In this document: in pieces, positions 53,538 through 63,400 of the stretch
Numbering within the stretch: position 1 is the first letter of the stretch
Layout: each line of letters begins with the position of its first letter
Origin: Clostridia bacterium
GTDB taxonomy: Bacteria > Bacillota > Clostridia > Oscillospirales > CAG-272
NCBI GenBank assembly: GCA_017467105.1
Contig: JAFTSU010000013.1
Span: forward strand, 49,938 to 113,937
DNA length: 64,000 bases
Direction: 5' to 3'
Position numbers and translations under genes: made by a program
The notes under the pieces: model-generated
Seen by the model: the letters and a program-made list of their open reading frames with translations, nothing else
Told to the model about the DNA's origin: nothing
Databases searched by the model: none

Positions 53538-55586
53538 TTAAATTCCCATCGGACCTTTTTTGATAACGTGCTTTTGGCTATACAGCGTATCGAGATATAC
53601 CAAAAGATCCGCCTCTGTGTACATAGGAATGTCACAGGTCAGATCAAGTCCGAAGAACTGGCACATAGCCCTGCCAAGTCCGCTGGTGGAGCAATTAATG
53701 GCGTCGATATCGCTGAGATTGTCCTCGGAATTTGCCACCTTGAGTCCACCCTGCCAGCATCCTGTGCCTCTGAATATGCTGTGAGCAAATCCGCCGTCAC
53801 GCTTTCTGAAGGTCAGAAGCTTGGATAGGCACTTATCTATGGCAACCGCGGCGTAGGAGCGCATGGTGCCGGTCCTCTCATCCATAATCTTTCCCGTAAG
53901 GCCTCCGCTGATAAGAGAAAGAAGCTCTTCTCTCTCATCCCCCTCAAAATAGTTTGAAATATTCATTCTCAGCTTATTTAGTGACGACCAAACGTTATAG
54001 ATTACCAGAATGTTGTCGGTCGCGACCTCGTCGCTCGCAATTCCCTTCAGCAAGCTTTCCGCTGCCTCCTTTGGCTTGGGAAACGGTATTCCGCCCGCCT
54101 CGGTATATCTGCCGACGCCCTTAAGGAAGCCGTTGGAATTCTGATATCCCCAGCCTCCGTAGAAACCGTCGTATACGGGATTTCCGTTTTCATCATGCTC
54201 GTTCGTAACCTTGCCAAAGAGTCCCGCCTCGTTGATATTACCGTCAAGCCATCTGATCAGAATGGTGTAGAGAGTATCACCCTTCTTCAGCGGAAACTCC
54301 TTACCGTTATAGCAAACCGTCTCGTCCTCGCCTTCGTAGCCGCCTACCCTACCGTTCCAGTCTGAAATAAGGCCGTATGCCGAAGAGGTAGCGCTCATTG
54401 CCGAGTAGGGCTGATTATACGCATCCTTCTCTAAGAGCCATTTTATGAAGCCAAGGTGACTTTGGAACTGCTCTGTTCCTGCGCCCGTGGGCTTTTCGTC
54501 CTTTTTCTCTGCCTTGGGAAGAGGACGCTTTCTCTCAATGGGATCCTCAGCCCAGTAAATATGAGGCTTGTCATTCTCGGTAACCACTCCGTCCTTAACA
54601 AGAGCCGCCCAATACTCATCCGCCGTTACTCCGTCTCCCTTGTAGGTGCCAACGGTATAAGTAGGAGATGCCCCAAGCCGCCACAGCAGACTGGTGCATG
54701 CAACCCTGTCTCTGCCTATGCGGTTGGAGTTGATCTGATCCTTTCTCATCTGAGCCACATAGAACTCGCCGTCCTCACCCTGTATACTCTTCAGATAGTA
54801 GATGATCTTGTGTCTTGAAAGCTCAGGAATTACGTATCTCCTTCCAAGCTTGCGGAGCATTCCCGTGCTGGCTATATAACCGAGCGCCTGTGAGGTTCCC
54901 TCGGGTATTGGATATATTCCATCTGCCTCCTTGCCGGAGCGGGAGGTGTAAAAGAGTCCGGTAGCAGGATCGTAGAAGGATGCGAGAAGGGGCACTGCCT
55001 CCTTGGCAAATATAGTTTCCATCATATTGCGGAAGGAAAGATAGATTTCCTCGTCGCCTATAACCTCTCTTACGTGCGCCCATTTTTCCTCGTTTTCGAT
55101 CTCGTCAAGCTTTCTCTGCTCACTTATGAGATCCAGAGCTTTGATAGTCAACGGGCCGCTTTTGTCGAAAAATTCCAACACCGTATCCGAGCTTTTAAGT
55201 AAATCGTCTATTGCCGCATTCATCGGCTGGAAGCTTGTATAGCCGTTCTTATCCGCCGCAACGGCAACCCATCCGCTGTCTGCGTACGCCGCGTACGAGC
55301 CCTCCTTAAATTCAGATCCTCTCCCGGCGCCATCAAGCATTTCATACGCTCTTTCGGATGCCTCAGCTCCGCTGATACGTCCAAGTGACAGAACGCGGCT
55401 ACAGCTTGTATCAGCATCGGACAGAAACGCCTTAAAGCCAAGAGAAAGGAGAGAGCGGTACGCCCTCACAGCCTCCTCTGAGAACTCCGTCGAGCAAACC
55501 ACCGCGACCTCGGGAGCAGCCGCGCCGCCGAGCTTTTCGGCACCGCAGGGAACACTCTCACAAATTATATCTCTAAAAGATCTCAT
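53538..55586 (-). CDS. Toroid-family protein without signal peptide, 682 aa
   Basis: The ATG at 55586 (GGAGG nine bases upstream) is preferred to the unsupported ATG at 55631. The product starts MRSFRDIICESVPCG and has no export signal, unlike its larger relatives. The N-terminal 145 residues are a diverged hexosaminidase-like domain (VAVVCSTEFSEEAVRAYRSL, SERAYEMLDG, VAVAADKNGYTSFQPM). The core runs to the C-terminus: SFYDPATGLFYTSRSGKEAD, YLKSIQGEDGEFYVAQM, RIGRDRVACTSLLWRLG, GGWGYQNSNGFLKGVGRY, KRDGGFAHSIFRGTGCWQGG, DNLSDIDAINCSTSGLG. It ends with IKKGPMGI and has no beta-sandwich module. It is closest to the adjacent 680-residue protein, so the pair is a local duplication. A cytosolic step of the same pathway as the secreted forms is plausible. 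Confidence 0.8.
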   Translation of the reverse strand: MRSFRDIICESVPCGAEKLGGAAAPEVAVVCSTEFSEEAVRAYRSLLSLGFKAFLSDADTSCSRVLSLGRISGAEASERAYEMLDGAGRGSEFKEGSYAAYADSGWVAVAADKNGYTSFQPMNAAIDDLLKSSDTVLEFFDKSGPLTIKALDLISEQRKLDEIENEEKWAHVREVIGDEEIYLSFRNMMETIFAKEAVPLLASFYDPATGLFYTSRSGKEADGIYPIPEGTSQALGYIASTGMLRKLGRRYVIPELSRHKIIYYLKSIQGEDGEFYVAQMRKDQINSNRIGRDRVACTSLLWRLGASPTYTVGTYKGDGVTADEYWAALVKDGVVTENDKPHIYWAEDPIERKRPLPKAEKKDEKPTGAGTEQFQSHLGFIKWLLEKDAYNQPYSAMSATSSAYGLISDWNGRVGGYEGEDETVCYNGKEFPLKKGDTLYTILIRWLDGNINEAGLFGKVTNEHDENGNPVYDGFYGGWGYQNSNGFLKGVGRYTEAGGIPFPKPKEAAESLLKGIASDEVATDNILVIYNVWSSLNKLRMNISNYFEGDEREELLSLISGGLTGKIMDERTGTMRSYAAVAIDKCLSKLLTFRKRDGGFAHSIFRGTGCWQGGLKVANSEDNLSDIDAINCSTSGLGRAMCQFFGLDLTCDIPMYTEADLLVYLDTLYSQKHVIKKGPMGI

Positions 55587-55720
55587 ATTATACAGCCTCC
55601 GATTTGGCGCAAGGAATTGTTCCTTGCGCATTTTTGTAAATTATACTTTGCATATTATGCTTAGAAATCGCAAAAATAGAACAGTATTATTTTTGGTTTA
55701 GTTGAAAAACATACGAAAAA

Positions 55721-57763
55721 TTATTCTTTCTCAAGCTCCATCGGGCCCTTCTTTATCACGTTCTCCTGCTTTGACAGAACGTCTAAGAAGATCAGAAGAT
55801 CCGACTCGGTATACATAGGAATATCGCGAGTGAGTTCGAGCCCGAAGAAGTTACACATACAGTTGCCAAGCAGTGCGGTTGAGCAGTTTATTGCGTCAAT
55901 GTCACTCAGGTTATCCGACGCTATTCCCACCTTGATGCCGCCCTGCCAGCAGGGAGTACCGTTATAGATGCTGTGAGCGAAGCCGCCGTCTCTCTTCTTG
56001 AAGGTCAGAAGCTTGGAGAGACATTTCTCTATAGCCACAGCCGCATAAGCCCTCATCTTTCCGGTCTTCTCATCCTTTACCTTATGGGTAAGACCGTAGT
56101 TAATGATCTCGAGCAGCTCCTCGCGCTCATCTCCCTCGTAGAATTGTCTGATATTTCCTCTGAGTCCGCTGAGAGCGCCCCATACGTTGAAGATAACCAG
56201 AATATTACCCGTTACGACCTCGTCGCTGTTGAGCCCCTTAAGTAGACTTTCTATAGCCTTGCGAGGCTCGGGGAACTTGGTGCCGGATTCATTATATCTG
56301 CCGATACCCTTGATAAAGCCGTTGGAGTTCTGATATCCCCAGCCGCCATAGAAGCCGTCGTAGATGGGATTACCGTTTTCGTCGTGCTCGTTTGTTACCT
56401 TTCCGAAAAGACCCGCCTCGTTGATCTGACCGTCGATCCATCTGATAATAATGGAATAGAGTGTGTCGCCCTTCATCAGCGGCAGCTCCTTATCAGCATA
56501 AGTGATAACCGTATCCTCGCCCGTGTATTCACCTACTCTGCCGTTCCACTCCTTGATAATTCCTGCCGCGGAGGAGGTGTTGCTCATTGCGCTATACGGA
56601 TTATTGTACGGATCCTTTGCAAGAAGCCACTTAATAAAGCCCTCGTGGCTCTGGAACTGCTCCGTTCCCGCATTGCTCGGCTTCTCGCTCTTCTTCTCAG
56701 AAGCTGCCTTACCCGCTTTTCTGTCAGCAGGATCCTCAGCCCAATATATAATAGGCTTCTCCGCCTCGGTAACTATGCCCTTTTTTACCAGATCTGCCCA
56801 ATATTCTTCAGCGGTAATGCCGTCGCCAATGTAATCGCCAAGATTATATGTATGATTTCCGCCGAGACGCTTGATAACGCCGCTTGCGTGACCTCTGTCT
56901 CTGCCTATTCTGTTGGAGTCGATGGTGCTCTTCTTCATCTGAGAAACGTAGAACTCACCGTCCTCGCCCTGAATACTCTTCATATGATAGATCGCTCTGT
57001 GCCTTGCAAGCTCGGGGATCGCGTATCTCTTACTGTATTTGCGAAGCATACCCGTGCTTACCATATAGCCGAGCACCTGGCTCGTCGCCTCGGGAATAGG
57101 GTAGATGCCCTCGGCATTTTTGCCGGAAAGGGATGCGTAGAACATTCCCGTCGCGGGATCAAAGAAGGACGCGATAAGAGGTACCATCTCCTTGGCAAAT
57201 ATGCTCTCCATCATCTTACGGAACGCAAGATAGATGTCCTCGTCACCTATGACCTCACGTACCTTCGCCCATCTCTGCTCGTCCTCGATCTTATCAAGCT
57301 TCTTCTGCTCCTCAACAAGATCCAGCGTTTTGCTCGCGATAATGCCGCTCTTTGCAAAGAGATCATCATTTTCAAGAAGAGCATCTACTCCGGCGCACAT
57401 AGGCTGGAAGCTCGTATGCTCGTTTCTGTCAGCCGCAATGGCAACAGCAGAGCCCTCACCGTAAATCACGTACGAGCCGGACGTATAAACCGATCCTCTC
57501 TCAAGCTTACCAAGTGCCTCGTTTGCCTTTTCTGACGGGATAAGCCCCTCAATATTACCGAGAGCTATAACTCTTTTACATTTTGTGTCCTTGTCTGAAA
57601 GATACGCCCGCGTTCCTCTCGCCCACAGTGCCGAAACGATTTTTTCGGCGCATCCTATCATGCAGTCACAGCTGTATATTACAGCAACCTCATCCGACGC
57701 GCATCCGTGACAGCCGTCCGCGGAGTAATACGTCATACCCAGAGTCTCTCTAATGCTTTTCAT
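55721..57763 (-). CDS. Toroid-family protein without signal peptide, 680 aa
   Basis: Starts MKSIRETLGMTYYSADGCHG with AAAGGAAG upstream; not exported. Same layout as the 682-residue neighbour: hexosaminidase-like N-terminal domain (EVAVIYSCDCMIGCAEKIVS, AIAADRNEHTSFQPM), then the core with SFFDPATGMFYASLSGKNAE, SIQGEDGEFYVSQMKKSTID, RIGRDRGHASGVIKRLGGN, WNGRVGEYTGEDTVITY, GGWGYQNSNGFIKGIGRY, KRDGGFAHSIYNGTPCWQGG and DNLSDIDAINCSTALLG. The N-terminal region is unusually Cys-rich (about seven Cys in the first 65 residues), matching a reducing cytosolic location. A charged Lys/Glu linker (AASEKKSEKPSN) replaces the Ala/Val-rich stretch of the secreted copies. It has its own upstream AT-rich region but no clear promoter. 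Confidence 0.8.
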   Translation of the reverse strand: MKSIRETLGMTYYSADGCHGCASDEVAVIYSCDCMIGCAEKIVSALWARGTRAYLSDKDTKCKRVIALGNIEGLIPSEKANEALGKLERGSVYTSGSYVIYGEGSAVAIAADRNEHTSFQPMCAGVDALLENDDLFAKSGIIASKTLDLVEEQKKLDKIEDEQRWAKVREVIGDEDIYLAFRKMMESIFAKEMVPLIASFFDPATGMFYASLSGKNAEGIYPIPEATSQVLGYMVSTGMLRKYSKRYAIPELARHRAIYHMKSIQGEDGEFYVSQMKKSTIDSNRIGRDRGHASGVIKRLGGNHTYNLGDYIGDGITAEEYWADLVKKGIVTEAEKPIIYWAEDPADRKAGKAASEKKSEKPSNAGTEQFQSHEGFIKWLLAKDPYNNPYSAMSNTSSAAGIIKEWNGRVGEYTGEDTVITYADKELPLMKGDTLYSIIIRWIDGQINEAGLFGKVTNEHDENGNPIYDGFYGGWGYQNSNGFIKGIGRYNESGTKFPEPRKAIESLLKGLNSDEVVTGNILVIFNVWGALSGLRGNIRQFYEGDEREELLEIINYGLTHKVKDEKTGKMRAYAAVAIEKCLSKLLTFKKRDGGFAHSIYNGTPCWQGGIKVGIASDNLSDIDAINCSTALLGNCMCNFFGLELTRDIPMYTESDLLIFLDVLSKQENVIKKGPMELEKE

Positions 57764-57908
57764 CTTGTTCTTCCTTTCCGCCGCAAAGCGCAGCCTCCCA
57801 AAAAAGATTTATATCTTTTTGTTTTTGCAAGTACTAATAATAGATAATATGGATGGTAATTACCGTGTTTTGTACACTTTGATTTGCATTTTATGGATTA
57901 TCTCGGTT

Positions 57909-60218
57909 TTAATCGCCGTATTTTAATTCCGTCGGAGTGCGTTTGACAACGTATTCCTGACGCGATATGGTGTCAAGAAACAGAAGCAGATCAGCTTCGC
58001 TGTGCATAGGCACCTCTTTATCCATTGAGATACCGAGAACGCTGCAAATAGACGCACCGAGCGACGTCGTAGTACAGAAGGTAGCATCAGTATCGCTCAT
58101 GTTCTCGGACGCTATTCCCACAGGGAGCCCGCCCTGCCAGCCGGGAGTGCCCCTGGATGGACTATGACCGTAGCCTGCATCAGCCTTTTTAAACGGCTGT
58201 ATCTTATCGTATGCGTTGTCTATTGCGATCGCGGCGTACGTTCTGGCAGTCTCAGCGCCGCTTATAAGATCGACCTTACCGTACAATCCGCTTTCAATGT
58301 ACTGAAGCAGCTCCTCTTTATCATCGCCCTCGTAGTATGCTCTAACGTTGCTCTTAAGACTGCCAAGACTGCTCCACACGTTATATATAACCAGAATATT
58401 GCCGTTTGCCGCAGCCGATTCCGGAGAGTTTATCGCCTTCAGAAGACTCTCCGCCGCAAGCCACGGTTCAGGAAAAGCTATTTTAGCGCTTCCATATCTG
58501 ACCGCCGCCTTCATAAATCCGTTTGTGTTGTTATAGCCCCAACCACCAAAGAAGCCATCGTATACGGGATTTCCGTTAGAGTCGTAATTGTTCGTCACCT
58601 TACCGAAAAGGCCTGCCTCGTTGATGTAGAGATTCATCCACTTTATATTGATGGTATTCAAAGTATCGCCTGCTAAAATGACAAGCTTCTTCGTTTCCTC
58701 TCCCACCCTCACGTCTATCGTTTTGGCAACCTTATCAGCATCCATAGACGAGTCGTATGCACCAAGCCTCTCGGAATTGCTGTTAACGATAGATGAAATG
58801 GAATTAATGTTGCTTATCGCTCCGTACGGACTGTTGTACGGGTCCTTTGTCAGCAGGTGAGCTATGAAGGTATCGTGATTTGTAAATATATCGTTTATAT
58901 CGGCGGTCTTCTTCACCGCAGACGCTTCTACCGCACGGCTTACAGCCTCCGTTCTGCTTTCCTTAAGCTCGCTTGTAGTTCCGTGACCGCTCGGGTGTGC
59001 CCAGTGCCAGTATATTACAGGCTTCTCATCATCCGTAGTCAGCCCGTCGGCAACGAGAGCCGCCCAATACTCGTCAGCTGTGATTCCGTCACCCTTCAGT
59101 GTTCCGATGTCGTAGGTAGGAGATGCTTTCATCCTTCCGAGAAGCGATATACAAGCGCTGTGATCTCTGCCCACTCTCTCGGGAGCTATGGTAGACTTGT
59201 TCATCTGTGGGATATAAAACTCTCCGTTAACGGGATCCTGTATGGTCTTTAAGTAGTACACTATCTTGTACTGCATATCACGCGGCAAGAATTTTGTGTA
59301 ATCGTTGCCAACATACCTTAGCATTCCCGTGCTCAGAAGCCTGTTCAAGATGCCGTTCGTTGCCTCCGGGTGCGGATAATAGCCGGTCTCGCCGGTAAAT
59401 ACGTCAGCGTTTTTGCCCGAGGTCGATGAATAGCAGAGTCCTGTCGCCGGGTCATAAAGAGTGCCCATCCACGCTATTATCTCATCGGAGAAGAGTCTCT
59501 CGAAGAAGTCGCGGAGAGCAAGATACGTATCATTGTCGCCTATCTTCTCTCTTATAGCCTGCCAGCGAGACTCGATCTCCTTTGAGTCGATCGCCTCCTG
59601 AATTTGAATCAGATCCAAAGTGCCCATAAGCTGCACTCCCTTTTCAAGAGTGACCGCGCTTTCATCCGAAAGCAGCTCGGATATGAGCTTATCCACCACA
59701 CTCTCCACAGTCTGAGCAGAGGTAAGCGTGTTCTCCTCATAAGCTATCGCAAGATTTCCATCCTCCGCATATACGAGGAATCTGGACTCTCTGATGGGTG
59801 ATGAGCTTGCTATATCAACGAGAAGCTCATACGCCTTAACGGATATTTTTCTGTCGGGCACGTAGCCTACGATGATCTCCTGACATTCGCCCTCGGGAAT
59901 ATAAGCGTTTCCCATAAAGGCTCTGCCGCCCTCGCCGATAATTTTTTCATTCATGTGCTTCATCAGCTTATTTGCAGCATCCGTCGCGCAGAGTCCTGAC
60001 GAGATAAACATTATCTCCGATTCTGAAGAGTAGCGTGTCTCACCTTTTTTCATACCATTTTCCTCCTTACCTTCCTCTCCGTCATTACCGTTACCGACTT
60101 CTCCTCCGGCCTCGCTCCCGTCTCCACCGTCCGTGCCGCCCGACACGCATCCGATAAGAGACAGAGAGATAGCGCCGCAAAGGAGCAGTAGAAGAACTGT
60201 TCTTTTACACTTTTTCAT
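57909..60218 (-). CDS. Toroid-family lipoprotein, 769 aa, without beta-sandwich modules
   Basis: The ATG at 60218 (AAAGGAG upstream) opens the signal MKKCKRTVLLLLLCGAISLS with lipobox SLIGC; the upstream extension to 60302 has no ribosome site. After a Gly/Asp/Glu/Asn linker comes the hexosaminidase-like domain (about residues 60-195: EIIVGYVPDRKISVKAYELL, SRFLVYAEDGNLAIAYEEN). The core runs from about 205 to the end: LYDPATGLCYSSTSGKNADV, QDPVNGEFYIPQMNKSTI, VGRDHSACISLLGRM, GGWGYNNTNGFMKAAVRY, KADAGYGHSPSRGTPGWQGG, ENMSDTDATFCTTTSLG. The DGGF box has become DAGY, and GHS replaces AHS. This is the simplest exported member, useful for defining the minimal secreted architecture. Confidence 0.82.
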   Translation of the reverse strand: MKKCKRTVLLLLLCGAISLSLIGCVSGGTDGGDGSEAGGEVGNGNDGEEGKEENGMKKGETRYSSESEIMFISSGLCATDAANKLMKHMNEKIIGEGGRAFMGNAYIPEGECQEIIVGYVPDRKISVKAYELLVDIASSSPIRESRFLVYAEDGNLAIAYEENTLTSAQTVESVVDKLISELLSDESAVTLEKGVQLMGTLDLIQIQEAIDSKEIESRWQAIREKIGDNDTYLALRDFFERLFSDEIIAWMGTLYDPATGLCYSSTSGKNADVFTGETGYYPHPEATNGILNRLLSTGMLRYVGNDYTKFLPRDMQYKIVYYLKTIQDPVNGEFYIPQMNKSTIAPERVGRDHSACISLLGRMKASPTYDIGTLKGDGITADEYWAALVADGLTTDDEKPVIYWHWAHPSGHGTTSELKESRTEAVSRAVEASAVKKTADINDIFTNHDTFIAHLLTKDPYNSPYGAISNINSISSIVNSNSERLGAYDSSMDADKVAKTIDVRVGEETKKLVILAGDTLNTINIKWMNLYINEAGLFGKVTNNYDSNGNPVYDGFFGGWGYNNTNGFMKAAVRYGSAKIAFPEPWLAAESLLKAINSPESAAANGNILVIYNVWSSLGSLKSNVRAYYEGDDKEELLQYIESGLYGKVDLISGAETARTYAAIAIDNAYDKIQPFKKADAGYGHSPSRGTPGWQGGLPVGIASENMSDTDATFCTTTSLGASICSVLGISMDKEVPMHSEADLLLFLDTISRQEYVVKRTPTELKYGD

Positions 60219-60437
60219 TTGAGCTCCTTTTATCAAAAAACCAAACTCAAAGTGAAAAGGTAGAATAGTTTTTTTGCATTTTTTGATAATAATTGTTTGC
60301 ATTTTGCTTGTTTTTTATAATTATATTACTTTAGTTGCTTACTTGTTTTTGACAAATATCGTCAGCGTTTTTACACTAACAGCCGATACGCCATGTGCAG
60401 TTTTATACGGCCGGTACACCGAGGTGCCCCGAGGCTT

Positions 60438-63400
60438 TTATTTACTTTCATTCAGCTGATAGATGTAGAGATTGTCGTAGTAGAACTGAGCAACGTTAGA
60501 TGAGTTCATAGCCACGCATACTCCGTTGATCTCCTCGCTTGTGGGATAATCCGTTCCGCTTCTTAAATAATTACCGCTCATAACGAATTTGCCGTTAACG
60601 TAGAAATCATACTTTTTCTCTTCACCGTAGTATCTGATCTCCACAGACGCCCACTTGCCCACAGTTATGCCGGATGGAACAGCTCCCTTACCTGAGCTGT
60701 GGTCCACAACCGTTATTGCGGAGCCGTCAGCGGTTCCGCTTATGGCAAGATAGGGCAGGAACATGCTCGTTCCGTTCCTCTGGGGATAGATCTCAATACC
60801 TCCCCTGGTCTTTACGTCCTTGACGAGAATATCAAGACCGATGATCGTAACGGTCGGGTTCTCATCCTTTTTGTTGATGCCGTTGTAGGTAAAGGAGGTA
60901 AATCCCGTATGCTTATCAACGTGAAGCACCGCCTCTCCGACAAGCTCGGTTATCTCAATGGTCGAGTCGGGCGCCTCTCTCAAGCTGATCCACTCAGGCA
61001 TCTTTTCAAAGGTTTCTATCTCGGGAGGTGGAGATTTTGGCTTCTCTGCCGCGGGAGGAGTTTTCGTAACGCTTGGCTGTGCGTGCATAGCGTCGAGGAA
61101 GAGGAACAGATCCGCCTCCGTATTTCTCGGCACGCTTGCGGAAGATATACCCAGCACCGAGCAGATGGAACCTGTTAGTCCGTTGTTCGTACAGCTGATC
61201 GCGTCCATATCGGAGAGATTATCCGAGGGTATTCCTACCCTCAGACCGCCCTGCCAGCCGGACGTACCTGCCGTAGTGCTGTGACCGAAGCCGCCATCAA
61301 CCTTTCTGAACGCCTGAAGCTTTGCGATCGCCTTGTCAATCGCCAGCGCCGCATAGGTGCGTGTCTCACCGGTTTTCTCATCCACGATCTTGCTCCAGAC
61401 GGTCTCCTCGATCATATCGAGTATCTCCTGCTTATCATCTCCCTCGTAATATCTCTGTACGTTGGATCTGATAGATCCAAGAGATGACCAAACGTTATAA
61501 ATCACCAGAACGTTGCTTGTAGCGGGCTCATCTGAATTGATGCCCTTCAAAAGACTCTCCGCCGCCTCTCTGGGCTTGGGATAAGCTATACCCATCGAGG
61601 AATATCTGCCGATACCCTTGAAGAAGCCGTTAGAATTCTGATATCCCCATCCGCCAAAGAAGCCGTCGTATACGGGATTTCCGTTAGAATCGTAATTGTT
61701 TGTAACCTTACCGAAAAGACCTGCCTCGTTAATATAGCTATTCATCCAATTAATGAGTATTTCGTTCAGAGTCTCGCCGGTCTTCAGCTCATAGCTTCGT
61801 CCGCTCTTGGTTATCGTTACCGTCTCGCCCGTGTATCCGCCCAGCTTCCTTGACCAGTCGGAGATGATGCTGGCCGCGGAGGAAGTGCTGCTGATCGCAC
61901 CGTAAGGACCGTTATAGCAGTCCTTGGAAAGAAGCCACTCCACGAATGATACGTGGCTCTGGAACTGCGAGGTGCTCGCAACGGCAACCACGTCAGATGC
62001 CGCCACCGCGTGAGAGACCGCTACCGCCACGGACTGAGCAAGACTGTCCTCTACAGCCTCCGGTCTATAATCCGCCCAGTAGATAATCGGCTTATCCTCG
62101 TCTGTCACAAGCCCCGCCTCCAAAAGCGAGGTCCAATATTCCTCTGCCGTAATGCCGTCTCCCTTAGTGCTGCCTACGTCATAGGTGGGTGAACCCTTGA
62201 ATCTGGAGAGTAAGCTTATGCAAGCGCTCCTGTCTCTGCCTACTCTGTTAGAGTCTATGTTTGCCTTTTTGAGCTGAGGAACGTAGAACTCACCGTCCTC
62301 CCCCTGTATGCTCTTAAGGTAATATATGATCTTATATCTCTGAACCTCAGGCAAAATAAGCAGATAGTTATCTCCGCTCATTGCACCGGAGTTTTTCATA
62401 TAGCTCGTCGCCTGGCTTGTTGCCTCGGGAATGGGATAAATCCCCTCCGCTCTCTTGCCGGAGGTGGATGCGTAGAACAGACCCGTCGCAGGATCATACC
62501 ACGAGCCAACGAGAGACAGGATATTATCGTCGAATATCATGTCGTAATACGCCCGCAGCGACTCGTATACGTCCACATCCCCAAGCTGCTCCTTTATCGC
62601 CTCCCAGGCTTCAGCGCTCTTTTTGTCGTCTATTTCATTTTGCACCGCTCTCATATCTACGGTGCCGGAGAATACAACGCCGCAATCAAAAAGTAAATGA
62701 TCGGAGTTTTGTAAATAATATTTTACAAAATCTCTAACAATCCTATGAGTTGGCTGTGCCGATGTATAAGGGTTTTTATCGAAAGCTAAAACAATTTTTC
62801 CACCCTCGGCATATAATAGATATCTGAACTCAGATATCCTTTCAGGCTTGTCGAGCTTCCGAAGCTCCTCGTACGCCCTATCGCACACCTGCCGTCCCTC
62901 GACGTATCCTATTATAATTTCCTTGGCGCTTGAAAGGTCGCTGTTGCCGAGGAATATCTCTCCCCCATCTCCCAAGATAAAGTGATCTAAGTACCCCGCA
63001 ATATAGTTTATGTCACCAACAATGCCGTTAAGGTTTGGCGCCAGAGTTATCATAACTGAGGAGTCGGAATCTATAAGCGTCTGTCCGGGCTCAATATCGC
63101 CATCATCCTCATATTCGCGAGTTTCAACCTTCACCTGCTCAAGATAGGAATTATCCAAATACATATCGCACGTGAGTCCCATATTCATACGGAAGGATAG
63201 CATATTTATCTCCTCCGCCTGATAGAGCGGAACCTCGCCCGAGCATATCTTCTGGCTGTATATCGCGCTCGATGAATAAATGAGCTGATCGTTTATATAC
63301 GTGCGAAGGGTGAACGTGTCAAGATCTCCATCGCAGTATTCCATACGTAAATTAAACCATTCACCAACCTTGGCACCCGTATTCATACCCTGACTGTTGG

